From the NCBI GenBank assembly GCA_907165135.1, contig OU015567.1:6205001-6269000 (forward strand): a stretch of 64,000 nt of DNA. The letters run 5' to 3'. How positions within the stretch are numbered: position 1 is the stretch's first letter; the number at the start of each line of letters is the position of its first letter. The notes beneath the pieces are model-generated. The model was not told the origin of the DNA. It searched no databases and saw only the letters and a program-made list of their open reading frames with translations. The DNA is from Oikopleura dioica (Eukaryota > Chordata > Appendicularia > Copelata > Oikopleuridae). Made by a program: the position numbers and the translations under genes. Positions 1-10,895 of this stretch are shown one piece after another.

Positions 1-1035
1 GCAAGAACAGTGGATCTTCCGCGTTCATCGGCTCGCTCAGGCAGTTTTCCGGTGCAGCCGCCAATGCTAGGTCCAAATCGACGTCCTTTTCTGTCGTTAA
101 TTTCTTGGCCTCTGCATTTCGAGTTCCCACAAGCACAGTTTCCACCAAATCCAAGTTTTCGATCGCCTCGTCGACGACCGATTTGAGGTTGATATATCTC
201 CCTCCTCTGTAAGTTCCATCCGCGCATATGACAACTCGGCAATCGGCATCAATTATTCTTTGCCTGAGAGCATCGGCAGAGAAGCCGGCGAAAACGACGG
301 AATGAATCGCGCCAATTTTCGCACACGCAAGCATCGCCGCGACTCCAAGAGGACTGACGGGGTAATAAATCGCCACCCGGTCGCCCTTCTTCACTCCCTT
401 CGATTTCAAGACGTTGGCAAATCTGTTGACCAAGGAATGAAGTTGGGCGTATGTGACGATTTCCTCATTTCCGGGCTCATCTTTTTCGTAAATTAGAGCC
501 GCTTGGTCGCCACGATCGGCCAAATGCCGCGTCACACAGTTGTCAAATACATTTAACTGGCCGTCCGCGAACCAGGAAATGCGTCCTAAAGAATGAATTC
601 ACTCAGACATAAGTAGCAAGATTCTACTTTTGGCTTTGATTGAAATATTGTGAGATAAATGAAATGAGTTTGGGATGAGAGGAAAATTAGATAAAAGATA
701 TTTTCAACTTTTTACAGTGCCAAAATTCAACCTGGATCAAATAATAAATTAATAAAATGTCCCGAAGTAATATAGAAAATCTTTGATGTGCATCTGCTAA
801 AATTTATGCCACATAAAACTTCATAAAAGTTGGAGTACTCACCATCTTTGAAAGAAGAATCAGAAACTTCGGTAAAGTCCTTCTCCCAAAGCAGCCTCGA
901 TCTAGCAAGTTTTTCCCAAAACTCATCATTTTTCTCGATTGAATACTTGTAAATCTCACTGTATCCACCGAGCTCCTTGAATTCGGCAAGATTTCGTTTT
1001 GTCCTTCTCAGAAGTTGTTGCAGCCGCCCTCTCAT
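1..1035 (-). CDS. Acetyl-CoA synthetase (AMP-forming), N-terminal part, runs off the left edge
   Basis: Two exons are visible, 1035-843 and 585-1 (intron 586-842, GT-AG, phase 1). They encode about 259 residues of the N-terminal half of an acyl/acetyl-CoA synthetase, which joins acetate to CoA using ATP. The opening ACS N-terminal segment (FWEKLARSRLLWEKDF) leads into the start of the AMP-binding domain. Key blocks are VKKGDRVAIYYP, the family hallmark IGAIHSVVFAGFSADALRQR, and CADGTYRGG. The ATP P-loop and acyl-adenylate motifs lie beyond the window. The start is the ATG at 1035, which gives MRGRLQQLLRRTKRN; an upstream exon cannot be excluded. The hallmark matches short-chain ACSS-type enzymes better than long-chain ligases. 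I cannot tell a cytosolic from a mitochondrial paralogue. The Arg-rich N-terminus could be a mitochondrial leader. Confidence 0.9.
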
Positions 1036-1556
1036 GATTGAAAATATTAATTATAATTTCTCAATCAGCTTTGTTTGTCCTTTTGATTTACAAAAGGAAG
1101 TAAAGCCCTTCTTTTCTCTTTCTCAATGAACTTCTTTGAAGAAATTCGTCACGCCCTCTGGCGTAGAAGTGGAATACCCAAACAGTGTGCTGTAGATACC
1201 CTTCGTTGAAAATCCACCTCAGCAAAAAAGAAAGTTTACGAGCGTTTTCGCACGAAAAAAGAAGTAGGACAATGGCGCCATAGACAAAGTTCATTCAAGC
1301 CGAACATGAAATCAAGGAAGATTAAAGACAAGGAAAAGAAAAGTCTCTAGAATAGGCACGACAATTTATTGGAATGTGAAAGGAGAGCGATAGAAAGAGA
1401 TCGATAAATTTCATTGATTTCATTGGGAAAGAACTTTGTTAGAGGACAACAGTTGTTAAAGAATTTTATGTTAAATGAACTTGTTACAATATTTTCGAAT
1501 CTGAACTGGAATGATAAAGATTTGCTTTGAAAAATGAGCGAGTTTCTTCTTCTTTT
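1036..1556. other. Intergenic, upstream of ACS and downstream of CCDC50-like
   Basis: No convincing coding exon. AT-rich sequence holding the 5' flank of the acetyl-CoA synthetase gene and the 3' end of the next minus-strand gene. Short open frames on both strands lack splice or homology support. Confidence 0.5.
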
Positions 1557-3680
1557 CTACATAAGGGAACAGTCACTAGATTGCTTTTTCTTCGGTTTCC
1601 GGCTTGGTGCCTTTCCATAGAGCATTTGATGGACATCTGGTTGCGGGTTCTGGCCTCGTTGGGGGTTCCCAGGTTGGCGGGCTTGCTTGGTATTCTGCGC
1701 TTTTGGAGGAAGGGGATGAGCTCGACGAGATTTTGCCTGAGCTTGAGACATTTGCTGACGAGCACGCTGCTCTCGACGAACGTCTTTTTGATGCTTCTTG
1801 TGCCTGCGAAAGAAAATTAATGAACAAAAGGTTGCTTATTTTATTAATTAAACATTTCACAAAAAATCAAACAATCAACGACGCAATAGTTTCAGCAAAA
1901 ACGGATGCAACTTCTAACAAAAATCGGCAAGGCTTTCTGATTCATTTTTCGAAGATATTTTCTAAGTGAGAGGAAAAATTCTACGTGGTCATTATCTAAC
2001 GGTCTTCAAATATTTGTTCAAGTGGACACTCCTTTCGATCCTCCGGTCATATTACCTTTGAGCTTCGCGCTCGGCGAGTTGAACAGCTGGTGTCTTTTGG
2101 TAGACACCTGGTTTGATTCTCACAGTCATTCCTGGACCATCGGCGCAAACTGATTCCGAATCAAGTATAGAATCCAAGCTTTTTACCCTAAAATTATTCT
2201 AAAAAACGAATAAACGCTAAAAGAGCTACCTTCTCATAGGAGATCTTTCTTTTGGATTGTAAAACTCTCCGAAAGACTCTGTCGACTGTCCCCCATCACT
2301 ATCTCTTCTTCTATTTGCCGCTTCTACAGGAAAATAAGCAACAGCAGCTTCTGGTCTCGATTGATACTGTGCAGGAGCTTTGTATTCTCTTCTTGGGCTT
2401 CTGAACTCTTTCGAAATATTTTCAGCTTTTCGACCACCATTTACATTTTGCGGTCTTTTCTGATCTTTTCTTCGATCTCTCTCAGATCGTTCTTTCGAGT
2501 TCTTGGGCAAATGTTTGGACCTCGGTGGCTTAGAATGATTACTGTAACTCTTCCCTTGCTGCCTCGGTTGTTTTTCATGACTTATATTTCTCGGCGCGAT
2601 ATACTGTCCTTCTGTACTGTTGTAATTGCCCCTGTCAATTTCAATCTGCTGAATCGCCAGTAGATCCTCTTCATCCACCCTCCTGCTATTTCTGTTTTCA
2701 TATTTCTGGTTGTACTTATTGAAATCTTGCTCCATGATCACTTTTGCCAGGTGTCGATCTTTCGCTTCCGATTCTTTCAATTTCTTGAGCTTGATTTTTT
2801 CTGCTTCAGAAAGTTTGTAAGCCATTTCTTCATCCTGCCCGTGCGGGCCATTTTTTCGTCGATTTTTCATTCTTTGCTCTTCTTCTAGCGCAATTTTTCG
2901 AGCGTATTCAGCGTCACTAACCTAGGCTCGGCAACCAGTGTAGAAAAACTGAGTCAGGCTACTTCTTCTGACACTTGGCTTTTATTGAAGCTCTTTCAGT
3001 AGCCGTACTCAGGTTTTCTACATAGCTTGCCGAGCCCAGTCCCTGGCCGTCATTTTAGCAAGCTCTTCCGCCGCCTTGAATTGCTCCATTTCCTCTTTTT
3101 GAATTCTTTCTGCAGCTTCTCGATCTCGCTTTGCGATTCTTTCTTTTTCTTTCATCTCCCGCTCGCGCCTCGCGAATTCTTTCTGTTCTTCTTCGTAGAG
3201 TTCTTTGGCCACTTCTTCGCCGTCTCGTTCGTTTTGCTTGAGCTTGACAAATCTGTTCACTTCTTGATCTTGGATTTGGTTGGCGATTTTGAAGTCTTTC
3301 TCCGCAATTTCTTTCTTGACGTAAGCAGGAATATAGCCCATTTTCAGCGCTCGATCTTCCTCCTGCGACTAAAATTTCGGATTCAGGAAAAAAGGCTATT
3401 GAAAGAATGAATTACTTGAACTCGTTTTGCAAGTTGAATATCGTGAGCAACGATTCTTCGCTCGTTTTCGTTGAATTGCTGGACATCGACATATTCTGAA
3501 GTTGAATGAAAATTTGCTACTACAATCAAGAAGATATAATTATGAGGAATATTCCTCATAAAAGACTGTACCTTGCTCCTGAAGCCTGTACGCCAGTTCG
3601 GCATCCTCCCCAACTCTAAAAATGCCGGCGGCCTCTTCAACATTTTTCGGGATGTTCGCGGGCGTTCCGCTGCGCTCCAT
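1557..3680 (-). CDS. CCDC50: CCDC50 (Ymer)-like coiled-coil protein
   Basis: Six exons: 3680-3572, 3495-3416, 3362-3036 (or starting at 3368), 2921-2230, 2187-2056 and 1803-1557, for about 528 aa. The N-terminus aligns with vertebrate CCDC50: VGEDAELAYRLQEQ, then RRIVAHDIQLAKRVQEED, then the helical EKDFKIANQIQDQE. A second block, DAEYARKIALEEEQ, matches the CCDC50 DAEIARKLQEEE repeat. CCDC50 binds ubiquitin and modulates EGFR and NF-kB signalling; that is family knowledge. The C-terminal third is a basic, low-complexity Arg/Lys/Ser/Gln tail. An in-frame TAA lies upstream of the ATG at 3680, which fixes the start. The gene is head-to-head with MLH1, with 333 bp between the starts. The intron 2922-3035 is made of a terminal-inverted-repeat element and needs a GC-AG junction to keep frame. 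Confidence 0.85.
2925..3036. mobile_element. MITE-like element forming an intron of the CCDC50-like gene
   Basis: Imperfect 30-bp terminal inverted repeats (2925-2954 and 3007-3036, 26 of 30 positions matching) begin GGCTCGGCAA and enclose about 50 bp. The element coincides almost exactly with the intron 2922-3035. On the minus strand the exon ends ..RDW at TGG, the intron opens GCTCGGC and closes CCTAG, and the next exon begins GTTAGTGAC. The flanking 9-mers GCCAGGGAC and GTTAGTGAC match at 6 of 9 positions, as a decayed target duplication would. The same GGGCTCGGCAA terminus occurs in the 46,991-47,603 element. Confidence 0.75.
3540..3561. repeat. 22-bp perfect palindrome in a CCDC50-like intron
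   Basis: A perfect inverted repeat centred on GAGGAATATTCCTC fills the middle of the 76-nt intron 3496-3571. It could fold into an intronic hairpin. Function unknown. Confidence 0.8.
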
Positions 3681-4013
3681 TCCAAATTCGCTAAAATCTC
3701 TGATCTTCGATTATTCTTTCCGCTGATTTTCTCGATTTTCCGCGATTTTTCCTTTTTCTCGATCTCTTTTTTTTCACTTTTTCGCGAGGGCGCCCGATGA
3801 TTCACCTTTTTCACAATTTATTGAAATAATAAAAAAGCCCTTGACTGACCTTTTTAGCTTTTTTGAATTATGCTTTTCAGATTTTTTCTGACAAATTCGA
3901 CTTCGCGTAGGCAAAGAGAAGAATTTAATCGATTTGGGAAGGAAAAAACTGGAAAAGTAAATTTCGTGGAAGAAAATTTCAAATAATGATTGGCAAATTG
4001 GAATAAGAAGAAA
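3681..4013. promoter_or_regulatory. Bidirectional promoter between CCDC50-like and MLH1
   Basis: 333 bp separate two divergent ATGs, so it must hold both promoters. It is Arg/Lys-codon-like and T-rich with no convincing exon. No TATA box or other motif was identified with certainty. Confidence 0.5.
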
Positions 4014-6681
4014 ATGCCGATTAGAAAATTGAGTCAGGATGTCATTAACAAGATCGCCGCTGGTGAAGTCGTGCAAAGACCTGCTAATGCTATCAAGGTA
4101 ATAAATTTAATCACAATTGATATTTCCAAGTTATTTTTGAAAAGCGCGCGCTTTATTGTCATTTTGAATTATGCGCCAAGCGCCTACGTAATTTCTTCTT
4201 CCCGTCATCGCCTCGGTATCTCACTTATTTTTCTTTTCAAATAGGAACTGATCGAAAACTCCATCGATGCTGGAGCAAAAACGATTAAAGTCAAGACGAA
4301 AAAAGGCGGCCTGGAAATGTTCCAAATCGAAGACGACGGCTGCGGAATCCCCATGGAAGATCTTCCCCTCGCTGGAGTGCGTTTTGCCACCTCGAAATTG
4401 CAAGAATACACCGATCTGAAAGATATCGGATCTTTTGGCTTTCGTGGCGAAGCGTTGGCCTCTATTTCTCATGTCGGCCATTTGACGATTACTTCCAAAC
4501 CCGTTGCCCAGGAAGTTGCTTACAAAATTCAATTCGATGGCGGGAAACCCAATGGAGAAGCGATTCCTTCAGCTGGTAGAAACGGGACAGTGATTCATGT
4601 CAAGGACCTTTTTCATAATATGGGAATGCGGCAGAAATCATACAATGCGAACGAAGAACAATTTAAGGAAAAAGTTGATCGATTCTAGCGCCCATCCTAA
4701 CCCAACATAAAGATATACAAAAAGATAACTCGTGTATAAGACGACTTTCTGCGTCAGAAAAGATGCGCAAAGCGTGTTGTTGTAAAATCACTGAAAATAG
4801 ACATTATTGGAGATTGTAATTATCATTTCCCCCTGGAAGGCACCTTGGCTGACGCAGATGTAAATCTTCTCCGTTAGTCTAAATAGTTTATACATCGAGA
4901 AATAGACATGTCGATATTAAGAAAACTTTGAGGACACCTTGCCTGGCGCAAGCTCATATAACCTTATCCTCTAATTATAGATATCCCAAGGTGTTTAATT
5001 ACTCTAAGATTTGAGATTCCAAGGCGTAAGATAACCCTAAATTTGTTCAACTTGATTACAGATAGCTGAGGTAATCCGGGCCTACTCTATCCACTACGAG
5101 AATCTGAACTTTTCCCTCTTCCGAATCGACAAGAGCCAAACTCAAGTTCGCTCTTGGAATCTTCCCGACAGAAAAACCATCATTCAGCATACTTATTCGA
5201 AGGAAGTCTCAAGCAATATTCTCACGACGAAACTTTCAGATGAAGAGATTGGAGTCAAGGGAGAAATCTTCTTCACGTCTTCTGGATACTCCGGCAAGAA
5301 GTTTATTCTCTTGATTTTTGTCAATAACAGATTGATTGAAAGTAAGCAGATAAAGGAAAAGCTCATAAAGGATCTCTGAAATCATCAACGACTATCCGAT
5401 TCTGAGCTTCAAAATCAGCAAATAATGGAAACCGTTTATGAAGAATACCTTCCTAAAGGCGCACGCCCGTGGGTTTATCTCAACCTCTCCATGCCTGGAA
5501 AAAACATCGACGTAAACGTCCATCCGACAAAGATGGAGGTGCAGTTTCTCCACGATGAGCGAATTTACGAAATGATCAAGAAAAAGATGGATATGTTTCT
5601 GATCCCGACAAAGGAAGACAGAACAATGACTGTAGTTCCCACATTTTTGAGCAATCATGAGACTTCTGTGATTGATCTGAATGAGTCGCGCAATTCAAGA
5701 AGATCTGATCCAAATTCGTCCGATTATCAGGTACCCTCGGCTTTCTCTACATTGACCTTAATCTTTCAAGCATCAAATGGTCCGAAACGATTCTTCCTCG
5801 CAGAGAATCGACAGTTTTCTTGCCATCATTGATGCCATCCGCGGCAATAATAAAGAAAATGAGCCTCGCCAACCCAAATCGTCGACCCCAAAGAAAGAAA
5901 ACGAAACAGCATCCCCGATTTCCGAGAACAAAAAATCGCTAAAGAGAAAGTTCGAAAAGAACGAAACAATCAACGGGCGGGCGAAACGAAACCGCTGCCA
6001 GCTGACTTCGATGCTCGAATTGGAGAAAGAAATCGAAGGAAAAGTCGACTTGGACTTTAAAAGTTTTCTGGAGAACTGCATCTTTGTTGGTTTCGCGTCC
6101 TCTTCGAACATTCTGGTGCAGCATCAGGAGAATCTTCTATCTGTCGATTTTTCGCACCTTTCAGAAGATCTTTTCTACCAAATAATCGTCAAGGATTACG
6201 GCAACTTCGATGTGGACGAGCTCGAGGATCCAATAGATCTACCCGCGATTCTGCAAATTTCTAGCATCGACCCGTTAAAGTGGGAGAGGCTTCTTCATTC
6301 GTTGAAAATAATGCGAGAAATGCTGCTCGATTACTTCGGAATTCAAATCGACGAGGATCTCTATCTCCGTGGAATGCCCAAAATTATCGACGACTACCGC
6401 CCAGAGTTCAACAAGATTTACAAGTTCTTTGAATACCTGCAAGACACAAACTGGAAGCACGAAGGGAAATGCCTCAGATCCGTTTCAAAAGCGCTCGCAA
6501 AGTTCTATTCTTTCGCTCATTACGAGCAAGACGAGCTCGATTATCTAAAAGAAGTGATGGAGAACACGATCTTTCCAATCTACAAAAGCGACTTTTTCTG
6601 CCTCAATTATCTGACGACTTTTCAGAGCCTGTAATGCTCACTTCACTGCCTGCTCTTTATAAAGTTTTCGAGCGCTGCTAA
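4014..6681 (+). CDS. MLH1: DNA mismatch repair protein MLH1
   Basis: Six exons: 4014-4097, 4245-4673, 5062-5370, 5419-5730, 5771-6587 and 6626-6681, for 668 aa. MLH1 is the shared subunit of the MutL heterodimers. It has an N-terminal GHKL ATPase and a C-terminal dimerisation domain. Visible motifs are ELIENSIDAGAKTI (ATP motif I), DDGCGIP (motif II), GFRGEALASISHVG (motif III), DVNVHPTKMEVQFLHDE, HQMVRNDSSSQRIDSFL and the invariant end YKVFERC. Homology fixes the reading frame through two unusual introns: 5371-5418 begins GA and ends AG (48 nt), and 6588-6625 begins GC and ends AG (38 nt). Without them the frame breaks. The 388-nt intron 4674-5061 is the longest in the gene. UNG follows 68 nt downstream on the same strand. 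Confidence 0.95.
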
Positions 6682-6749
6682 ATACAATTTTTATTTATTG
6701 ATAAAAATTCTCGTTCCTCAATTTTGCCTCATTGAAGATTGAAAATTTT
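6682..6749 (+). promoter_or_regulatory. MLH1-UNG intercistronic spacer
   Basis: 68 bp of T/A-rich sequence with an AG (CATTGAAG) about 12 nt before the UNG ATG. The spacing is too short for an ordinary separate promoter. It resembles larvacean operon spacers, where a spliced leader is added to the downstream mRNA. The leader itself is not visible here. Confidence 0.4.
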
Positions 6750-8004
6750 ATGCCGCAGCCGAGTATCAGTTCGTTTTTCATGAAAACCAACAAAAAGGAA
6801 GTCCCCACAACTTCCAATTCCAAGAAACGAAAGTCATCTGCGATGGAAGAAGAGGAAAAGATGGAAGTCGAGCCTGTCAGAAAAGTGTCCCGAGAAGACC
6901 CAGAAGTCCTCCCAGAAAAGGTGGAAAATCGAGCAAAACTTGAAGCGCTCTTTCCTGGCTTGAAAGTGATGCATGATTCCTGGATGAAAGCGCTTTTGCC
7001 AGTGATGGAAGCGAAGTCATTTTCGGATCTAGCGACGTTCGTCAATGGTCGATACAAAGCTGGTACCGTCTATCCGACGAAGGAGAACATTTTCAAATGG
7101 GCAGAGCGACCATTGAAGAGCATCAAAGTTGTGATCCTCGGACAGGATCCTTATCACGGCCCGAACCAAGCGCACGGGCTTTCATTTTCAGTCCTCCGGC
7201 CAACTCGTCCGCCACCAAGGTGAGTTTTGACGGACATTCTCCAATTGTATTTACAATATTTTGTATTTATGATATTCTCTGGTCTTTATTAATGGTAACG
7301 TTTGAAGTTCAAATTGAACACTGGTGAAAGAATTTCTTTCAAGATTTCTTTGACGTTTTATCGCTCAAAAGCACAATTGTAACATTTGTGCAAAACTGCT
7401 ATTGATTTCAATAATATTGAACTAGTGGTATCAATAAAAATTATATAACTTCAGCATTTGCATCTTGATCAATATATAATTCTTTTTATCTTTAAGCCTT
7501 TTGAACATGTATAAAGAGCTCGAGCAAGACGACAACATCCCTTTCACCCGGCCTAGTCATGGCGATCTCTCAAAGTGGGCCGATCAAGGAGTACTTCTTC
7601 TCAATGCGGTACTCACTGTTGACGCGGGAAAGGCCAATTCGCACCAGAAAAAGGGTTGGGAGAAATTGACAGATGCAGCGATCAAGGCAGTTTCTATGCA
7701 CTGTGACAGCGTTGTTTTTCTCCTCTGGGGAGCGAAGGCGCAGGAAAAGTCAAAAATTATAAATGTGGTTAGAGAGACTTCAAAAAATCAAACCCGTAAA
7801 AATTTTTTTCAGAACAAGCACGAGATCTTGAAGCAAGTCCACCCCAGTCCTCTCTCTGCTCACCGAGGATTCTTCGGCTGTCGTCACTTCTCCAAAGGTA
7901 GAACTTCTCCGCGCAATCAAAGTTTTCAAACCGCTTTAGCCAACGAATTTCTCGAGAAACGAAAGCTTGCTCCTATCAAGTGGCATGCCATATCCCACAA
8001 TTAG
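6750..8004 (+). CDS. UNG: Uracil-DNA glycosylase
   Basis: Exons 6750-7219, 7497-7764, 7813-7897 and 7940-8004, for 295 aa. UNG removes uracil from DNA and starts base-excision repair. The N-terminus is a PCNA-interacting PIP box, QPSISSFF, as in nuclear UNG2. Then comes a basic, acidic-flanked linker with KKRK as a possible nuclear signal. The catalytic domain shows [17 protein letters not shown] (water-activating Asp and pyrimidine pocket), [19 protein letters not shown] and the DNA-intercalating loop [19 protein letters not shown]. The 42-nt intron 7898-7939 is a multiple of three without a stop, so a naive frame reads through it. Splicing it out gives HFSKANEFLEK, matching the family. The gene starts 68 nt after the MLH1 stop. 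It ends with IKW near the C-terminus, as UNG proteins do. Confidence 0.95.
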
Positions 8005-8297
8005 GGCATTCTAGGGCCATTTGCACTGTACCTTTTTAGCACGCACTTGCACACGAACACTCGCCACCACAGCCCTGTTTTACTGTTTTACATCAGTTCT
8101 CAACCTCAACCTTGCTTGACAGTTCCACACTGCCTTATTTTTATCCACTGACAACCCGAAGCAGACTGTACGGGAATAATTTTGTGTATCTGCCAGTTTC
8201 AACCTTTCAAGTTTTCGCACCACGCGAAAAGCATATCATAATAATCCATTTTAATAAAAACGACAATTACCTCAATTTTCTTGGTTCAGATGAAAGA

Positions 8298-10762
8298 ATG
8301 GAAAATGTGTACCCTCCACAAGGCTTCACAACTGTCCATACTCTCCGAAACCACCCCGGAGCTTACACCATCCGAAATCGAAGAACAAAAGCAAGGGAAA
8401 ATCAAAATGCGCGAAATTCGGGTGCCAAGCTAACTCTCCTGGACCCGCAACAGCTCAACCCTTGGAAACGGCACCTAGAATTTATCGAAGGAAAATGCGG
8501 CCAAGCAGTGACCGCGTATTTCAGATTTTTAAGAAAGTTGATATTTCTCAACGCTGGGTTGAGTTTAATCGTTTCCGGGGGGATAATTCTACCGTATATT
8601 TGCATGCGCCTTTCTGGTAAAATATCTGCCAACGAGGAGAAACCATGTGAATATCCAACTGAATACAAGGATGATAAGTTCGTCGACTACGTTTTGTTCC
8701 TCTTCAATGGGCAGATATTCATGGAGAAAACCTTTGTCTTTTACGGCTTTTACGAATCGTCATCAATAGATGAAAGTGGTTTATCAGACACCTTGTACAA
8801 CAACCCGGTTCTTTATCTAGCCACAGTGTTCTTCATCTACCTCTTTTCTTTGATCGTCATCAGTGTCCAAGCTGGCAGGAGCATGGAGGCTCAAATTGTG
8901 GGAAAGTCCGGACAAATGTTTAAATATTCGAAACTGATCTTCGGCTGGGACATGAACATATCGGATCGGGAAACTGCAGCGATCAAGAAAAAGCTCCTGG
9001 CGATGAAGATCAAGAATGAACTGAAAGAGGACAAGCTGATCGCGGAACAGGAGAATTGGAACTTTTTCGAAAGAATGTATGTTTACTTCATTCGAGTCTT
9101 CACGACGATTGGCAATTTGGCCGTCTTGATCGGCTCTATTCTTTGTGTCGTTCTCGCCGCAACGAAAGGAAAAGAGCTAGAATCGGAAAACAACTTCCTC
9201 AAGTTTCTCTACTCGTATCTTGTTTCTATCACGATGGGTGGAACTTCTATTATCTGTCCAATCTTCTTCAAGATCCTCACGTCCTTCCAGAAGCTCAAGG
9301 CTGAAACGCGAATGAATCAAGTAATTGGTTGGCGAGTCGCCTTGCGTTTTCTGTCGATAACAGCTGTTTTTATCACAATTTTCTTGGAAATCTCCAAATG
9401 CCACGATCGAGAATTTCTTGAAGCTGCTCCGATCGTCACTAATTTAAACGAAACGACAACTGAATCAACTCATTCAGTGAACGATAGGCACTTTTCCTGT
9501 ACTTGTGAGAATCCGCTGTATACTTGTTGGCCGACAGTTCTTGGTCAGGAATGCTATCGACTAACAATCGGTTGGCTTCTCGGTCAATTAGGGTCTGTTT
9601 TCTTTCTTGCTGGAACGAGCAAATTGCTCAAGCGCTGGTTTGGGTGGAGAATTCCATTCGTCTCCACTTTTGATATTACCGATAATGTTCTGAAAATCGT
9701 ATCCTGGCAAACGATTGCTTGGTTAGGCGTTTTCTACTGCCCGATTCTACCAATTTTGATTTTCCTCATACAAGTGCTGGTTTTTTCCGTAAATAGATTC
9801 GCGGTGGTGGATATTTACGAGCATAATGACGACAATCAGTAAGTGATTATGCTTCTTCCACCTTGTGATTAAAAGATATTATCAACAAATGATGAGATTT
9901 TAAGCGCTTTGCACCTTGTAATAAACATAATCACAGTGAAAGGGGCAACTGGTGAAGCCAATTTAATATTAGTTCTAGGGTATTTAAATCTTATATAATC
10001 CACGATAATCATCAGACAAGCCGGCTCTAAGTGTCTAAATTTCAGCTATAAATCCTCGAACGCAGATGTGTATTTTACGGTACTCATGGTTATTGGATTT
10101 TATCTGGGAACCTTGATGACCCTGTCTCCTCTGATTCTCTTTTCGCCCAGCTCATCTTGTGGCCCTTTCCAAGAATATCAAACTTTTGCCGAACCATTTA
10201 TGAACTTCATCGAAAGTTATTGGCGATTGGAAAGGCTCTGGAACTTTATTTCTTCCAAGACTGTTTTGTATTCGATCATTCTTATCTTCACGTCTATCTG
10301 CTTCTTTCTTTACGGTTAGTTACTCCCCTTCCTTGCTTTTTCTCAGTCCGTTTTTTTAGTCAAATCGTGTGGACTGAACGAGAGAATAAAAGTCCTTGAA
10401 GACCAGTTGACAAAAGAAGGCGAGGATCAGCAATTTCTCATGCTCAAGAGAAGGAACGAATCGCAAAATTCGCAAAATCAACGAAACAACTCTTCCAATG
10501 TTTCAAGGCGACGACCAGAGATAATCGAGCGAGCGGATCAAAGTAAGCCTCGGTTTTCTTTCTTGATTTAAAATTTTAAGTGCGCGAAACGGCATTCTCG
10601 CGGCCTAAAAACTCATCGCAAAATTCTTCTAATAATCAACGACAATCATCTGAAAGATCTGAACGAAGCTCGCATCCGACAGAAAGAGAAAGAGCGAGAG
10701 AAATTCTTGAAAATCGATCTTCCGCGATGATGACAAGAGAGTCAATCATAAGCTGGACGTGA
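8298..10762 (+). CDS. Transmembrane channel-like (TMC) protein
   Basis: Exons 8298-9838, 10046-10314, 10360-10542 and 10581-10762, for 724 aa, close to the length of vertebrate TMC7. TMC proteins are multi-pass membrane proteins related to TMEM16; some form mechanotransduction channels. Visible features are the first membrane block IEGKCGQAVTAYFRFLRKLI, several hydrophobic helices, FGWDMNISDRETAAIKKK between helices, and the TMC signature CWPTVLGQECYRL. A late GPFQEY(Q)TF segment precedes the last helix. The C-terminal tail is basic, Ser/Arg/Gln-rich and predicted cytoplasmic. The ATG at 8298 follows a polypyrimidine-AG (TTCTTGGTTCAG), so an upstream cis or trans splice is possible. The exact TMC subfamily is not resolved. 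Confidence 0.9.
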
Positions 10763-10895
10763 AATCAACTAATTTCTGTAATTTATCTGTCTTGTATATT
10801 TCTGTATTCGAAAAACATTCCAAGCTGCCAAACATTGTAAAGTCTTTTATCTTCTCCAATTACTTTTCTGACCTCCGGAAATTTAGAAAAAAAGT

